Source: Thermoflexia bacterium
GTDB lineage: Bacteria; Chloroflexota; Anaerolineae; B4-G1; SLSP01
Direction of reading: 5' to 3'
Assembly: GCA_030605705.1 (NCBI GenBank)
Contig: JAUWHU010000537.1
Coordinates: 1-8,098 of the forward strand
DNA: 8,098 nucleotides
The notes under the pieces were generated by a model. It was given only the letters and a program-made list of their open reading frames with translations, ran no database searches and was not told where the DNA came from. Both the position numbers and the translations under genes were made by a program. This document shows positions 1 to 5,973 of the stretch, one piece after another. Every line of letters starts with the position of its first letter. Positions within the stretch are counted from its first letter, which is position 1.

Positions 1-1
1 G

Positions 2-1132
2 GAGCGCTCTAGCGGCATCTTCGGCAAGACCGGCACCGGCAAGACTTTCTTGACGCGGATGCTGCTGGCCGGCATCATCCAGGAGCGTGTGGCGGTGAAC
101 CTGGTTTTCGACATGCACAACGAGTACGGGTGGAAAAGCCAGGACGAGTCTCGTCAGGACGTGAAGGGCCTGCGCCAGCTCTTTTACGATGGGCGCGTGA
201 GCGTCTTCACCTTAGACCCGGAATCGTCACGGCGACGGGGCAGCAAGGTGGATTACACCGTGCGCATTGCCTATGACCAGCTCGACCCGGAAGACCTGGA
301 GATGTTGGCCCCGCTCTTCGGTTTCACCGATGTGCAGAGGAACGCGCTCTACATGCTCCGGCGGCGACTGGGGCGGCAGTGGGTACGTCGTCTGCTGGCC
401 GAGGAGCCGGACGACGGCGTGACCGCGTTGGCGGAGGAGGGCAAGATCCACGAGGGGACGTTAGGCGCGATCCAGCGCAAACTCTCCCAGTTGCACCGCT
501 TTGGCTTCCTGGTGGATAAAACTCCTGACGATCCCATCGGGCGCATTTTAGATTACCTCAACAGCGGTGTGAGCGTGATCTTGGAGTTCGGGCGTTACGG
601 GAACGCGCTGGAGGCGTACATCCTGGTGGCGAACTACATCACCCGGCGCATCCACCACGCTTACGTGAAGCGCAAAGAACAGGCGTTGGGCGGCGAGGGG
701 GTGGAACCGCAGCCCCTGGTCATCACCATTGAGGAAGCGCATAAATTTCTCGATCCGGTGATCGCCCGGCACACGATCTTCGGCACCATCGCGCGGGAGA
801 TGCGCAAGTACAACGTGACATTGCTGGTGGTGGATCAGCGACCCAGCGGCATTGACCCGGAGGTGATGAGCCAGGTCGGCACGCGGGTGACCGCGCTGCT
901 GGACGAGGAAAACGACATCCGCGCCGTCTTCTCCGGCGTTGCGGGGACGGCGGCCCTGCGCGAGGTGCTGGCCCGCCTGGAGACGAAACAGCAGGTATTG
1001 ATCTTGGGACACGCCGTCCCGATGCCGGTCGTTGTCCACACGCGCGATTACCGCGACCTGTACGGAGAAATCGCCGGCTACGCGCTGGACACGGATGAGG
1101 CGGCAGCGTTGTTGTACGGAGATAGAGAGTAG
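2..1132 (+). CDS. HerA-like DUF87 P-loop ATPase (5' truncated)
   Basis: The frame is open to the left edge of the window and the gene begins outside it; a TTG at position 50 lies after the Walker A motif and is not the start. What is visible is a Walker A motif GKTGTGKT at bases 23-46, then FDMHNEYG shortly after it, a Walker B-type ITIEEAHKFL with EEAH at bases 731-742, and a downstream DQRPSGIDPEVMSQ segment. This order is typical of the HerA/FtsK-type hexameric ATPases (DUF87, COG0433), which pump or unwind DNA. The visible part is 376 residues, ending GDRE. No NurA nuclease gene, the classical HerA partner, is present here. It is the first visible gene of a tight plus-strand group with a phosphatase and a phospholipase D-family protein. 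Its stop codon lies inside a heptamer tandem repeat. The ATPase family is secure; its cellular role is not. Confidence 0.85.
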   Translation, partial: ERSSGIFGKTGTGKTFLTRMLLAGIIQERVAVNLVFDMHNEYGWKSQDESRQDVKGLRQLFYDGRVSVFTLDPESSRRRGSKVDYTVRIAYDQLDPEDLEMLAPLFGFTDVQRNALYMLRRRLGRQWVRRLLAEEPDDGVTALAEEGKIHEGTLGAIQRKLSQLHRFGFLVDKTPDDPIGRILDYLNSGVSVILEFGRYGNALEAYILVANYITRRIHHAYVKRKEQALGGEGVEPQPLVITIEEAHKFLDPVIARHTIFGTIAREMRKYNVTLLVVDQRPSGIDPEVMSQVGTRVTALLDEENDIRAVFSGVAGTAALREVLARLETKQQVLILGHAVPMPVVVHTRDYRDLYGEIAGYALDTDEAAALLYGDRE

Positions 1133-1156
1133 AGAGTAGAGAGTAGAGAGTAGAGA
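1123..1156 (+). repeat. Heptamer tandem repeat TAGAGAG, about 5 units
   Basis: Four perfect TAGAGAG units are followed by a TAGAGA part-unit, then about 25 bases of degenerate purine-rich sequence that ends in the ribosome binding site of the next gene. The TAG stop of the ATPase gene (1130-1132) is the start of the second unit. The tract from about 1119 to 1182 is nearly all purine on the plus strand. Heptameric short tandem repeats between genes are known from cyanobacteria and similar large genomes. Changes in unit number would alter the distance between the two genes but not the ATPase C-terminus. Confidence 0.9.
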
Positions 1157-1182
1157 TAGGGAAGAGAGAGTGGAGATAGAGA

Positions 1183-1770
1183 ATGGAACAAGAGGTTTTC
1201 AGCAGACACCAACAACTGTCGGCGTTCCCGCCGGCCAAACTGATTTACATCATCAGCCGGCGGCTCAAAGAACAGGGGATACGGCCAATCTTCCTGTGGG
1301 TGGAAGATAAAGTATTGCGCCGCATCCGGGGCGTGGCGCCCCAGGCGAGCACCCAGGTGCAGCCGCTGCTCTACGTGGGCGGGCAACATCGCCGGCGGGG
1401 CCTGAAGCGGATGCGCTCCTGGGGCCTCGCCGCCATCGTCAACATGCGCGAGGAATCCGACGATGCCGCGCGCGGCGTGACCTTAGAACACTACCTCTGG
1501 CTGCCCACGCCAGACGATGCCGCGCCGTCGCCGGACATGCTGCAACGCGGGGTGGAGTTCATCGCCGCGCAGCTTGCCGCCGGGCGTGGGGTCTACGTCC
1601 ACTGCGCCAGTGGCGTGGGGCGCGCCCCGTTGATGGCCGCAACGTACCTGGTCAGCACGGGGATGAGCGCGGAGGAAGCCTGGGCGACCATCCGCCGGAG
1701 CCGGCCCTTCATCCGCCCGACGCCGCCCCAGCTCGAAGCGCTTGCTGCCCTCGCGCAGGGAGAACGCTGA
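1183..1770 (+). CDS. Dual-specificity / protein tyrosine phosphatase
   Basis: A 195-residue protein carrying the cysteine phosphatase signature HCASGVGR at residues 140-147, with C141 as predicted nucleophile and R147 as phosphate-binding arginine. The DD pair at 111-112 in LPTPDDAAPS is well placed to supply the general acid. The catalytic domain appears to start near residue 60 (PLLYVGGQ, like the LxxGxQ entry of dual-specificity phosphatases) and ends near 190. The first ~57 residues are a basic, unrecognised extension. The ATG is supported by GGAGA at 1172-1176, six bases upstream. The protein looks cytoplasmic, with no signal peptide. It would remove phosphate from phosphoproteins, or possibly from lipid or nucleotide substrates; the substrate cannot be told from sequence. 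It overlaps the next gene by one base (TGATG), so translation is probably coupled. Confidence 0.88.
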   Translation: MEQEVFSRHQQLSAFPPAKLIYIISRRLKEQGIRPIFLWVEDKVLRRIRGVAPQASTQVQPLLYVGGQHRRRGLKRMRSWGLAAIVNMREESDDAARGVTLEHYLWLPTPDDAAPSPDMLQRGVEFIAAQLAAGRGVYVHCASGVGRAPLMAATYLVSTGMSAEEAWATIRRSRPFIRPTPPQLEALAALAQGER

Positions 1771-2054
1771 TGGAAGCGCGCCGGCAGCGAGCCTGGGAGC
1801 AAATTATGACGGATCCGGCGTTGACCGACGCGCTGACAGACACCGAGGCGCGGTTTCTGCTGGCGTGGGCGCTGGGGAAGGTCACGTACCTGGTTGACCA
1901 GACAGAGGGGCTAGACGACGAGACATCCGCTGAACTGTTAGCATCTCCTATGAAAGCCCTACGCATTCATATTCGATGGTTGGCGCGGGTCAGTGCGGCG
2001 GATCCAGACCCGCTGGCTACTCTCCAGTGGTTGCTTACCCCGATGACAAATTGA
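1770..2054 (+). CDS. Hypothetical 94-residue protein
   Basis: I do not recognise this protein. The ATG shares its A with the TGA of the phosphatase gene and is preceded by GGGAGA at about 1758-1763, six bases away, which supports a coupled start. The product is mixed-charge and probably mostly helical, with a leucine/alanine-rich middle (ARFLLAWALGKV) and a second hydrophobic helix (ALRIHIRWLARV). It has no signal peptide, no clear membrane segment, and no cysteine or metal-binding motif. Its position between a phosphatase and a phospholipase D-family protein, with coupled translation, suggests it works with the phosphatase, but this is inference from context only. Confidence 0.65.
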   Translation: MEARRQRAWEQIMTDPALTDALTDTEARFLLAWALGKVTYLVDQTEGLDDETSAELLASPMKALRIHIRWLARVSAADPDPLATLQWLLTPMTN

Positions 2055-2070
2055 CGAAAGGGTATTTCTA

Positions 2071-3153
2071 ATGACACAGAACACAGCTAAAGGCCGGTTG
2101 GGCTGGAAGGAACTCCTGCTCTCGTTATTTTTGATCTTCGCCGCCTGGGCGGGCGCGGAACTGTTCCAGGGAAATGGCCCGGCTTCCGATGGGAGCCAGG
2201 AGGGGATCACGGTGGTGTTCACCACGCCACGCTATCCCGACGCGCCGTCTCAGCATTACGGCGGATTAGATGACCGGCTGGTGGAGGCCCTTGACGGGGC
2301 GCAGGAAAGCGTGGACCTCGCAGCCTACGACTTCGACCTGGAGCGAGTCGCCGAGGCACTGGTGCGCGCGCAGCAACGTGGCGTAGTAGTGCGGCTGGTG
2401 ACAGACGCCGACTACGAGCATGAGCTGGGGCCGGAACGGCTGCGGCAGGCCGGTATCCCCGTGGTCAGCGATGAGAGCGCTGCCTTCATGCACGACAAGT
2501 TCGTGGTCATTGATGGGCGACAGGTCTGGACCGGCTCCTGGAATCTGACGGATAACGGCACGTACCGCAACAATAACAACGTCGTGATCGTGGATTCGAC
2601 GGCGGTGGCGGAGAACTACACGGCGGAATTTGAAGAAATGTTCACGAAGCGCCAATTTGGCACCGGGTCGCCTGCCGAGACGCCGCATTCTCAGGTGGAT
2701 GTTGCAGGCACGGCAGTGGAAAACGCTTTCGCGCCCGAAGACGATGTCCAACGGAAAATCTTAGCCGTGTTGGAAACCGCGCAATCCGATATTCGCTTCA
2801 TGGCCTTTACCCTGACCGATAACGAGATCTCCAAGCTGCTGAACCGCAAATTGCGGGACGGAGTGTCAATCCAGGGCGTGGTGGAAGCGCGCAACGTGGG
2901 GGGCAGCGGGTCCGATTTCGAAGTGTTGCAGCAAGTCGGCGCGGACATCCTGCAGGACGGCAATCCGTACATGATGCACCACAAGGTGTTGATCGTAGAT
3001 GAGGCGATTGTGATCACCGGCTCGTACAATTTCAGCCGTAACGCGGCCGAGAACAATGACGAGAACGTGCTTATCATCTACAGCCCGGAGATCGCGGCAC
3101 AGTATTTGGAGGAATTCCAACGAGTTTACCGGCAGGCAGAGGCGGCGCAATGA
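2071..3153 (+). CDS. Membrane-anchored phospholipase D superfamily protein, two HKD motifs
   Basis: A 360-residue protein with two complete HxKxxxxD motifs, each followed by GSxN: H141/K143/D148 (MHDKFVVID, then GSWN) and H303/K305/D310 (HHKVLIVD, then GSYN). Two HKD motifs in one chain form a complete active site with a covalent phosphohistidine intermediate. Residues about 14-30 (ELLLSLFLIFAAWAGAE) form one hydrophobic segment after a short basic N-terminus, so the catalytic part is probably outside the membrane, anchored or secreted. The family includes phospholipases, cardiolipin synthases and nucleases; a single N-terminal anchor and compact PLDc_2-like halves fit a nuclease or phosphodiesterase at least as well as a cardiolipin synthase, which usually has two membrane segments. 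GAAAGGG at 2056-2062 supports the start. It is the last secure gene of the plus-strand group, 16 bases after the preceding stop. Confidence 0.88.
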   Translation: MTQNTAKGRLGWKELLLSLFLIFAAWAGAELFQGNGPASDGSQEGITVVFTTPRYPDAPSQHYGGLDDRLVEALDGAQESVDLAAYDFDLERVAEALVRAQQRGVVVRLVTDADYEHELGPERLRQAGIPVVSDESAAFMHDKFVVIDGRQVWTGSWNLTDNGTYRNNNNVVIVDSTAVAENYTAEFEEMFTKRQFGTGSPAETPHSQVDVAGTAVENAFAPEDDVQRKILAVLETAQSDIRFMAFTLTDNEISKLLNRKLRDGVSIQGVVEARNVGGSGSDFEVLQQVGADILQDGNPYMMHHKVLIVDEAIVITGSYNFSRNAAENNDENVLIIYSPEIAAQYLEEFQRVYRQAEAAQ

Positions 3154-3298
3154 ACGAGTCGAATGGTTGGAAGTGGGCGATCTTGATCTCGGTGAGGAGC
3201 AGGAGGTGGATCTCGGTTGGCAACTGGAAGGGCTGCCGGTGATCCCGTGGAATGACGAACCTTTTTTCTTCGAGATGCCACCTTCCAATGTGGGGTAG
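3150..3298 (+). other. Possible small ORF or frameshifted gene remnant after the PLD gene
   Basis: An ATG at 3150 overlaps the TGA of the PLD gene (ATGA), with GAGG seven bases upstream. It reads MNESNGWKWAILISV, a plausible start of a membrane protein, but stops after 30 codons at 3242. Another frame stays open to the TAG at 3296-3298 and gives an acidic stretch including GLPVIPWNDEPFFFEMPPSN, with no good start of its own (TTG at 3167 without a Shine-Dalgarno sequence). Either a short gene was broken by a frameshift, or one of the frames encodes a small protein. I cannot decide between these from sequence alone. Confidence 0.25.
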
Positions 3299-3317
3299 TA
3301 ACTTGGGTTATATACAA

Positions 3318-3449
3318 GGGGTAAAGCATCTGTTACCACTCCTTTTTAACGCAGAGGCGCAAAGGCGCAGACCATAGGTGTGGGCAGGTAGTGCCCACAG
3401 TTTCATAAGGTTTGCTCTGCGGCTCTGCATCTCAGCGACTCTGCGTTAA
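3318..3449 (+). repeat. Dispersed repeat copy 1: 31-base arm plus palindromic-ended core
   Basis: The arm, 3318-3348, begins GGGGTAAAGCATCTGTTACC. The core, about 3346-3449, is bounded by perfect 11-base inverted ends, TTAACGCAGAG at 3346-3356 and CTCTGCGTTAA at 3439-3449. It contains a central perfect 8-bp hairpin, TGTGGGCA/TGCCCACA (3379-3386 with 3392-3399, loop GGTAG). A second copy lies at 7723-7851. The arm matches it in the same orientation (30 of 31 bases), but the core matches only after reverse complementing. No protein is encoded, so it is a non-autonomous, MITE-like or REP-like element. With the remnant ORF and the stem-loops it accounts for the gene-free stretch 3154-3585. Confidence 0.85.
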
Positions 3450-3480
3450 GTATGAGACTTTCTGCAGGAGAGCCGTTGAT

Positions 3481-3492
3481 TTGTGTACACAA
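3481..3492. other. Perfect 12-base palindrome TTGTGTACACAA
   Basis: A perfect inverted repeat, TTGTGT/ACACAA, lies in the non-coding gap between the two convergent gene groups. It could be a binding site for a dimeric regulator, but no promoter next to it points to a gene, so its function is open. Confidence 0.35.
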
Positions 3493-3495
3493 TTT

Positions 3496-3540
3496 GTGCC
3501 GGCGGGCACGGTCAGCGCAGTTTGGGGCGGAAGGCCCCAA
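3496..3540. terminator. Two stem-loops in the convergent gap, possible bidirectional terminator
   Basis: GTGCC/GGCAC with loop GGCG (3496-3509) and TTGGGGC/GCCCCAA with loop GGAAG (3522-3540) lie between the two convergent gene groups, the second 45 bases beyond the glycosyltransferase stop. Neither is followed by a T-run on either strand, so they are not textbook intrinsic terminators. Their position at the end of the minus-strand operon is the main reason for the call. Confidence 0.3.
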
Positions 3541-3585
3541 TGAGACCGTCCCAAGCTGCCCCCAAATATTGAGAAGGTACAGCTG

Positions 3586-4707
3586 TCAGGGCAAGAGGTT
3601 TCGATAAACCGCCAGCGTCTCCCGCGCGGCGCGTTCCCACGAGAATTGCGCCGCGCGTTGCAAGCCGCGTTCCCGCAGGTCAGCTCGTAGCTCAGCATCG
3701 CCGGTGATGCGCCGCAGCGCGGCGGCGATCTCCTCCTCGGCGGTGGGATCAAAAGTGAGCGCCGCATCCCCCACTACCTCCGGTAGCGATGACGTGTTCG
3801 AGCAGATGACGGGTGTGCCCACTGCCAAGGCCTCCAACGGCGGCAGGCCGAACCCCTCGTAGAGGCTGGGGAAAACGAAAGCGGTCGCGGCGGCGTAGAG
3901 CGCGGGCAGGTCGGCGTCGGTGACGTAACCGGTGAAAATGACGGCGTCGCGGGCAGGGCTGGCTTCCAGCGCGGCGTAGAAATCGCCGGAGAGCCACCCG
4001 CGCCGCCCCACGATAACCAGCGGCAGCGCTTCTCCGGCCCGGTAGAGCGGTTCCCAGGCGTGTAGTAGTCGTGTGAGATTTTTGCGCGGCTCAATCGTCC
4101 CCACGTACAGCAAAAAATCCTCCGGCAAGCTATAATGAGCGCGCACTGCCGCGCAGCGTTCCGGTGACTGGGTCCGGAAGCGCGGGGCGGCGGCCTCCTG
4201 GATCACGGTGAGCTTCTCCGGCGGCAGGTCGTAAGCTGCGACGAGATCGCGCCGCGTTGCCTCGGAGACGGCGATGAGGTGGGTGGCGCGCCGGCAATAG
4301 AGCGGCAGCGTCGCGTTGAGATACCAGCGGTTGAGCCGTTTGTGGTGCTCCGGCAGATGGCGGAAGATGAGATCGTGTACGGTCAGCACCGTCGGGATGC
4401 CCTGCAGTGGCATGAGCAAGTGCTCGGTGGCATGGAAGAGATTCGCGTCCGGTACCAGGTGATTGAAAGGCGCGCGGGTCAACTGCCCGGCCCAAACCAG
4501 CATCCGCCAGGGCTTGTAACCCAGCGAGATCGTGTCTGTGGGCAAGTGTTCCAGGCCGGATAGCGGCTGGATGCCCTGCTCGGCGTTGTAGAACAGCGCC
4601 AGCTCATCGGGGATCAAGGGAAGCAGCGCGCGGGTCAAACTCTCGGCATAGCGTCCCAAACCGGCGCGGCGGTGGACGGCGGCGGAGATGTCGAGGTAAA
4701 TGGACAT
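3586..4707 (-). CDS. Family 4 glycosyltransferase (GT-B fold)
   Basis: A 373-residue protein of usual length for GT4 enzymes. The N-terminal domain opens with DISAAVHRRAGLGRYAESL, containing the glycine-rich acceptor-side loop, and has VHDLIFRHLPE near 110-120. The C-terminal domain has GTIEPRKNL (203-211; R208 and K209 fit the donor phosphate contacts) and the donor motif PSLYEGFGLPPLEALAVGTP, with the E-x7-E pair E284/E292. It should transfer a sugar from a nucleotide-sugar donor with retention of configuration, probably in surface polysaccharide or glycan synthesis at the cytoplasmic membrane face. The relatives it most resembles are often mannosyl- or rhamnosyltransferases, but the sugar is not certain. 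The ATG lies three bases after the vapC stop and has no recognisable Shine-Dalgarno sequence. Its first ~16 codons are duplicated as a remnant beyond vapBC. Confidence 0.9.
   Translation of the reverse strand: MSIYLDISAAVHRRAGLGRYAESLTRALLPLIPDELALFYNAEQGIQPLSGLEHLPTDTISLGYKPWRMLVWAGQLTRAPFNHLVPDANLFHATEHLLMPLQGIPTVLTVHDLIFRHLPEHHKRLNRWYLNATLPLYCRRATHLIAVSEATRRDLVAAYDLPPEKLTVIQEAAAPRFRTQSPERCAAVRAHYSLPEDFLLYVGTIEPRKNLTRLLHAWEPLYRAGEALPLVIVGRRGWLSGDFYAALEASPARDAVIFTGYVTDADLPALYAAATAFVFPSLYEGFGLPPLEALAVGTPVICSNTSSLPEVVGDAALTFDPTAEEEIAAALRRITGDAELRADLRERGLQRAAQFSWERAARETLAVYRNLLP
4660..4707 (-). repeat. Direct repeat A: 5' end of the intact glycosyltransferase gene
   Basis: Bases 4660-4692 are identical over 33 positions to 5453-5485. 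The next 15 bases, up to the ATG, match at 9 of 15. The repeat covers the first 16 codons of the intact gene, and with its partner it flanks the whole vapBC module. Confidence 0.93.
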
Positions 4708-4710
4708 AGA

Positions 4711-5109
4711 TTATGGGAGGCAGGTAAAGCCCTGCTCAGCGAAGTGGCGGTCAAAGGCAAAGACAGTGCGGAGGCCCAGACGTCGCATTATCTCAAAACT
4801 GGTGCAGTCCACCAGGCTGAGGCGGCGCCGGTCGGCGGCTAACAGGGCACTGAGAGCGGCAGCGTGCAAGTTGGGGCTTACCCAATGCACCTGGCAGAGA
4901 GGCATGATGTCCTCCTGAAAGCAACGAAGTGCCATCATCCCGAGACGCCGCTGGATGAGCGCGATGCTCTCCAGGAGAACGTAATTGGAGCAAGAGAATC
5001 GAGCCTGTTCGTCCAACCAGGGTATCCAGGCACTTTTGGCGTGTTCGTGGTTTTGATCGTCAGCGTCCATCAGAGCGTAGAAAGCTGAAGTGTCTATGAA
5101 GATGTCCAT
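4711..5109 (-). CDS. vapC: PIN-domain toxin, VapC family
   Basis: A 132-residue PIN-domain protein. The acidic residues expected to bind catalytic magnesium are visible in order: D6 in MDIFIDTSAF, E47 in NYVLLESIA, D101 in SLVDCTSFEIM and D120 in FAFDRHF. VapC toxins are ribonucleases that usually cut tRNA or rRNA and are held inactive by the partner antitoxin. The length is typical and the active site appears intact. The start lies inside the last codons of the antitoxin gene (16-base overlap), with AGAGG about ten bases upstream, so translation should be coupled to the antitoxin. The stop codon is three bases before the glycosyltransferase ATG, giving a shared transcript. Confidence 0.9.
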   Translation of the reverse strand: MDIFIDTSAFYALMDADDQNHEHAKSAWIPWLDEQARFSCSNYVLLESIALIQRRLGMMALRCFQEDIMPLCQVHWVSPNLHAAALSALLAADRRRLSLVDCTSFEIMRRLGLRTVFAFDRHFAEQGFTCLP

Positions 5110-5354
5110 TTGCCGTATGCCTCTGCCAGGTATTTGTCGTGCTGTTCGGAGACATCCGACGATCCGGAGTGGAATCGTCCAATGACTTCCACGGCTCGTC
5201 TGCGACGTTCCTCCATGGACACCCCCCTGTGCATTTGCAGCCAGTGATTCACCGCCCGGCGGATCAACTCAGCCTCGGGGAGGTCTTCTTTCAGTGCCAA
5301 CTCTTTCAGCGCCCAAGATTGCCCTTCGGTCAATTGAATCTGCGTGCTGATCAT
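5094..5354 (-). CDS. vapB: VapB-like antitoxin, probable ribbon-helix-helix
   Basis: An 86-residue protein. The N-terminus MISTQIQLTEGQSWALKELA followed by LPEAELIRRAVNHWLQ has the beta strand plus two helices expected of a ribbon-helix-helix DNA-binding antitoxin. The C-terminal ~45 residues, charged and helical, would wrap and block the toxin. The frame is open further upstream (ATGs at 5384 and 5426), but the ATG at 5354 is chosen because AGGAG sits six bases before it and the protein begins directly with the binding strand. It precedes and overlaps vapC, the standard order, and probably represses its own promoter at 5395-5423. Confidence 0.8.
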   Translation of the reverse strand: MISTQIQLTEGQSWALKELALKEDLPEAELIRRAVNHWLQMHRGVSMEERRRRAVEVIGRFHSGSSDVSEQHDKYLAEAYGKWTSS

Positions 5355-5387
5355 ACTGTTCTCCTGCGTAGATGACGTGATCATACT
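5348..5387 (-). promoter_or_regulatory. Candidate antitoxin operator: two TGATCATACT direct repeats
   Basis: TGATCATACT occurs at 5348-5357 and again at 5378-5387, exactly 30 bases apart, about three helical turns. The first covers the vapB start codon; the second lies at the expected transcription start just downstream of the -10 box. Each contains the palindrome TGATCA. The position and spacing suit autorepression by a dimeric ribbon-helix-helix antitoxin; binding itself is inference. Confidence 0.45.
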
Positions 5388-5394
5388 TGAGCCT

Positions 5395-5423
5395 ATAATA
5401 ACACATCTGCACCTGGGAGTCAA
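5395..5423 (-). promoter_or_regulatory. Sigma70-type promoter of vapBC
   Basis: On the minus strand, TTGACT (5418-5423) and TATTAT (5395-5400) are separated by exactly 17 bases. Each box matches five of six consensus positions. The predicted start near 5388 lies about 35 bases before the vapB ATG. It probably also drives the glycosyltransferase gene behind vapC. Confidence 0.65.
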
Positions 5424-5440
5424 CAACCGGTAATGGTGAT

Positions 5441-5500
5441 TCAGTGCTTCAGACCGGCGCGGCGGTGGACGGCGGCGGAGATGTCAACGGTGATGGTCAT
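5441..5500 (-). pseudogene. Remnant of a glycosyltransferase 5' end (19 codons)
   Basis: The ATG at 5500 overlaps the hepT TGA (ATGA) and reads MTITVDISAAVHRRAGLKH, then stops. The intact glycosyltransferase starts MSIYLDISAAVHRRAGLGRY, so DISAAVHRRAGL is shared at the same distance from the start. The downstream 350 residues are absent. The simplest reading is that a glycosyltransferase gene once followed hepT with coupled translation, and that the vapBC module now separates that start from the working gene. A functional 19-residue peptide is much less likely. Confidence 0.8.
5453..5500 (-). repeat. Direct repeat B: partner of 4660-4707
   Basis: Bases 5453-5485 are identical to 4660-4692, and 5486-5500 match the corresponding bases at 9 of 15. 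Divergence is concentrated in the first five codons, next to hepT. The similarity fades beyond 5453 on the vapBC side, which marks the junction. Confidence 0.93.
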
Positions 5501-5973
5501 ACAGTCAGGTGGGCTAACCCCACGCCGGGAAGTTCGGGATTTTCATTCCCCACCAGGTAGGCGCGGGCAACCTCGGCGAAGGCGTCGAAATCGCCAAGCC
5601 GCTTATTGAGGATGACATACACTCTGGCGTCGTCTATCCGGGCATAGTCGTGAACAATCAGATTGCGGAAACGGGCCATTTCCAGCAGCGTCGGCAAAAG
5701 GTTCGCCGGCATCACTTCCTCCTCGGCAAGGATGCGGAAAACGTCCTGGTTGGTCTCAGGGTAGCGAAATCCTTCCACGGCGATGATGCGCCGGCCAATG
5801 TCCAGGCAGGCTTCCACGGCGACCTGGAGAGCACGCTCGACGGCCCGGCGCAGCATTTTGTTGTCCTGATAGGTATGGAAACTAATGGCTTGAATCTGAT
5901 ACCCGTGCAGTTCATCCACGTACTCAGCGAGCAATTTTAGCCGGCTGGCGACGACGTCGTCTGCGTTCTCCAA
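5497..5973 (-). CDS. hepT: HepT-like HEPN ribonuclease toxin
   Basis: With the TTG start at 5973 the product is 158 residues. It carries the HEPN signature R-x4-H-x-Y, as RNLIVHDY with R103, H108 and Y110, inside a helical DUF86-type domain. HepT toxins cleave RNA as dimers; in the characterised family the MntA partner AMPylates the tyrosine of this motif to neutralise the toxin, so Y110 is the predicted target. The frame is open to an ATG at 6006, but AAGGAGG lies six bases before the TTG, which makes TTG the better start. The gene overlaps the upstream mntA by 50 bases in another frame. Its TGA overlaps the ATG of the glycosyltransferase remnant. Order antitoxin then toxin is usual for this pair. 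Confidence 0.85.
   Translation of the reverse strand: MENADDVVASRLKLLAEYVDELHGYQIQAISFHTYQDNKMLRRAVERALQVAVEACLDIGRRIIAVEGFRYPETNQDVFRILAEEEVMPANLLPTLLEMARFRNLIVHDYARIDDARVYVILNKRLGDFDAFAEVARAYLVGNENPELPGVGLAHLTV

Noticed and set aside
50..1132. TTG at 50 as the true start of the ATPase
   Set aside because: It follows the Walker A motif at 23-46, which is in the same open frame; the gene must begin upstream of the window.
548..1238. Long minus-strand open frames opposite the ATPase gene
   Set aside because: They are histidine-, arginine- and proline-rich shadow translations; the plus-strand frame has Walker A and B motifs.
2071..3153. PLD protein as cardiolipin synthase
   Set aside because: Only one N-terminal hydrophobic segment and a shorter chain than usual; the general PLD-superfamily call is safer.
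2866..3339. Minus-strand frame starting MVTDALPL
   Set aside because: The start is the repeat arm and the rest is antisense to the PLD gene.
3318..3449. CRISPR array
   Set aside because: There are only two distant copies of the repeat, with no regular spacers.
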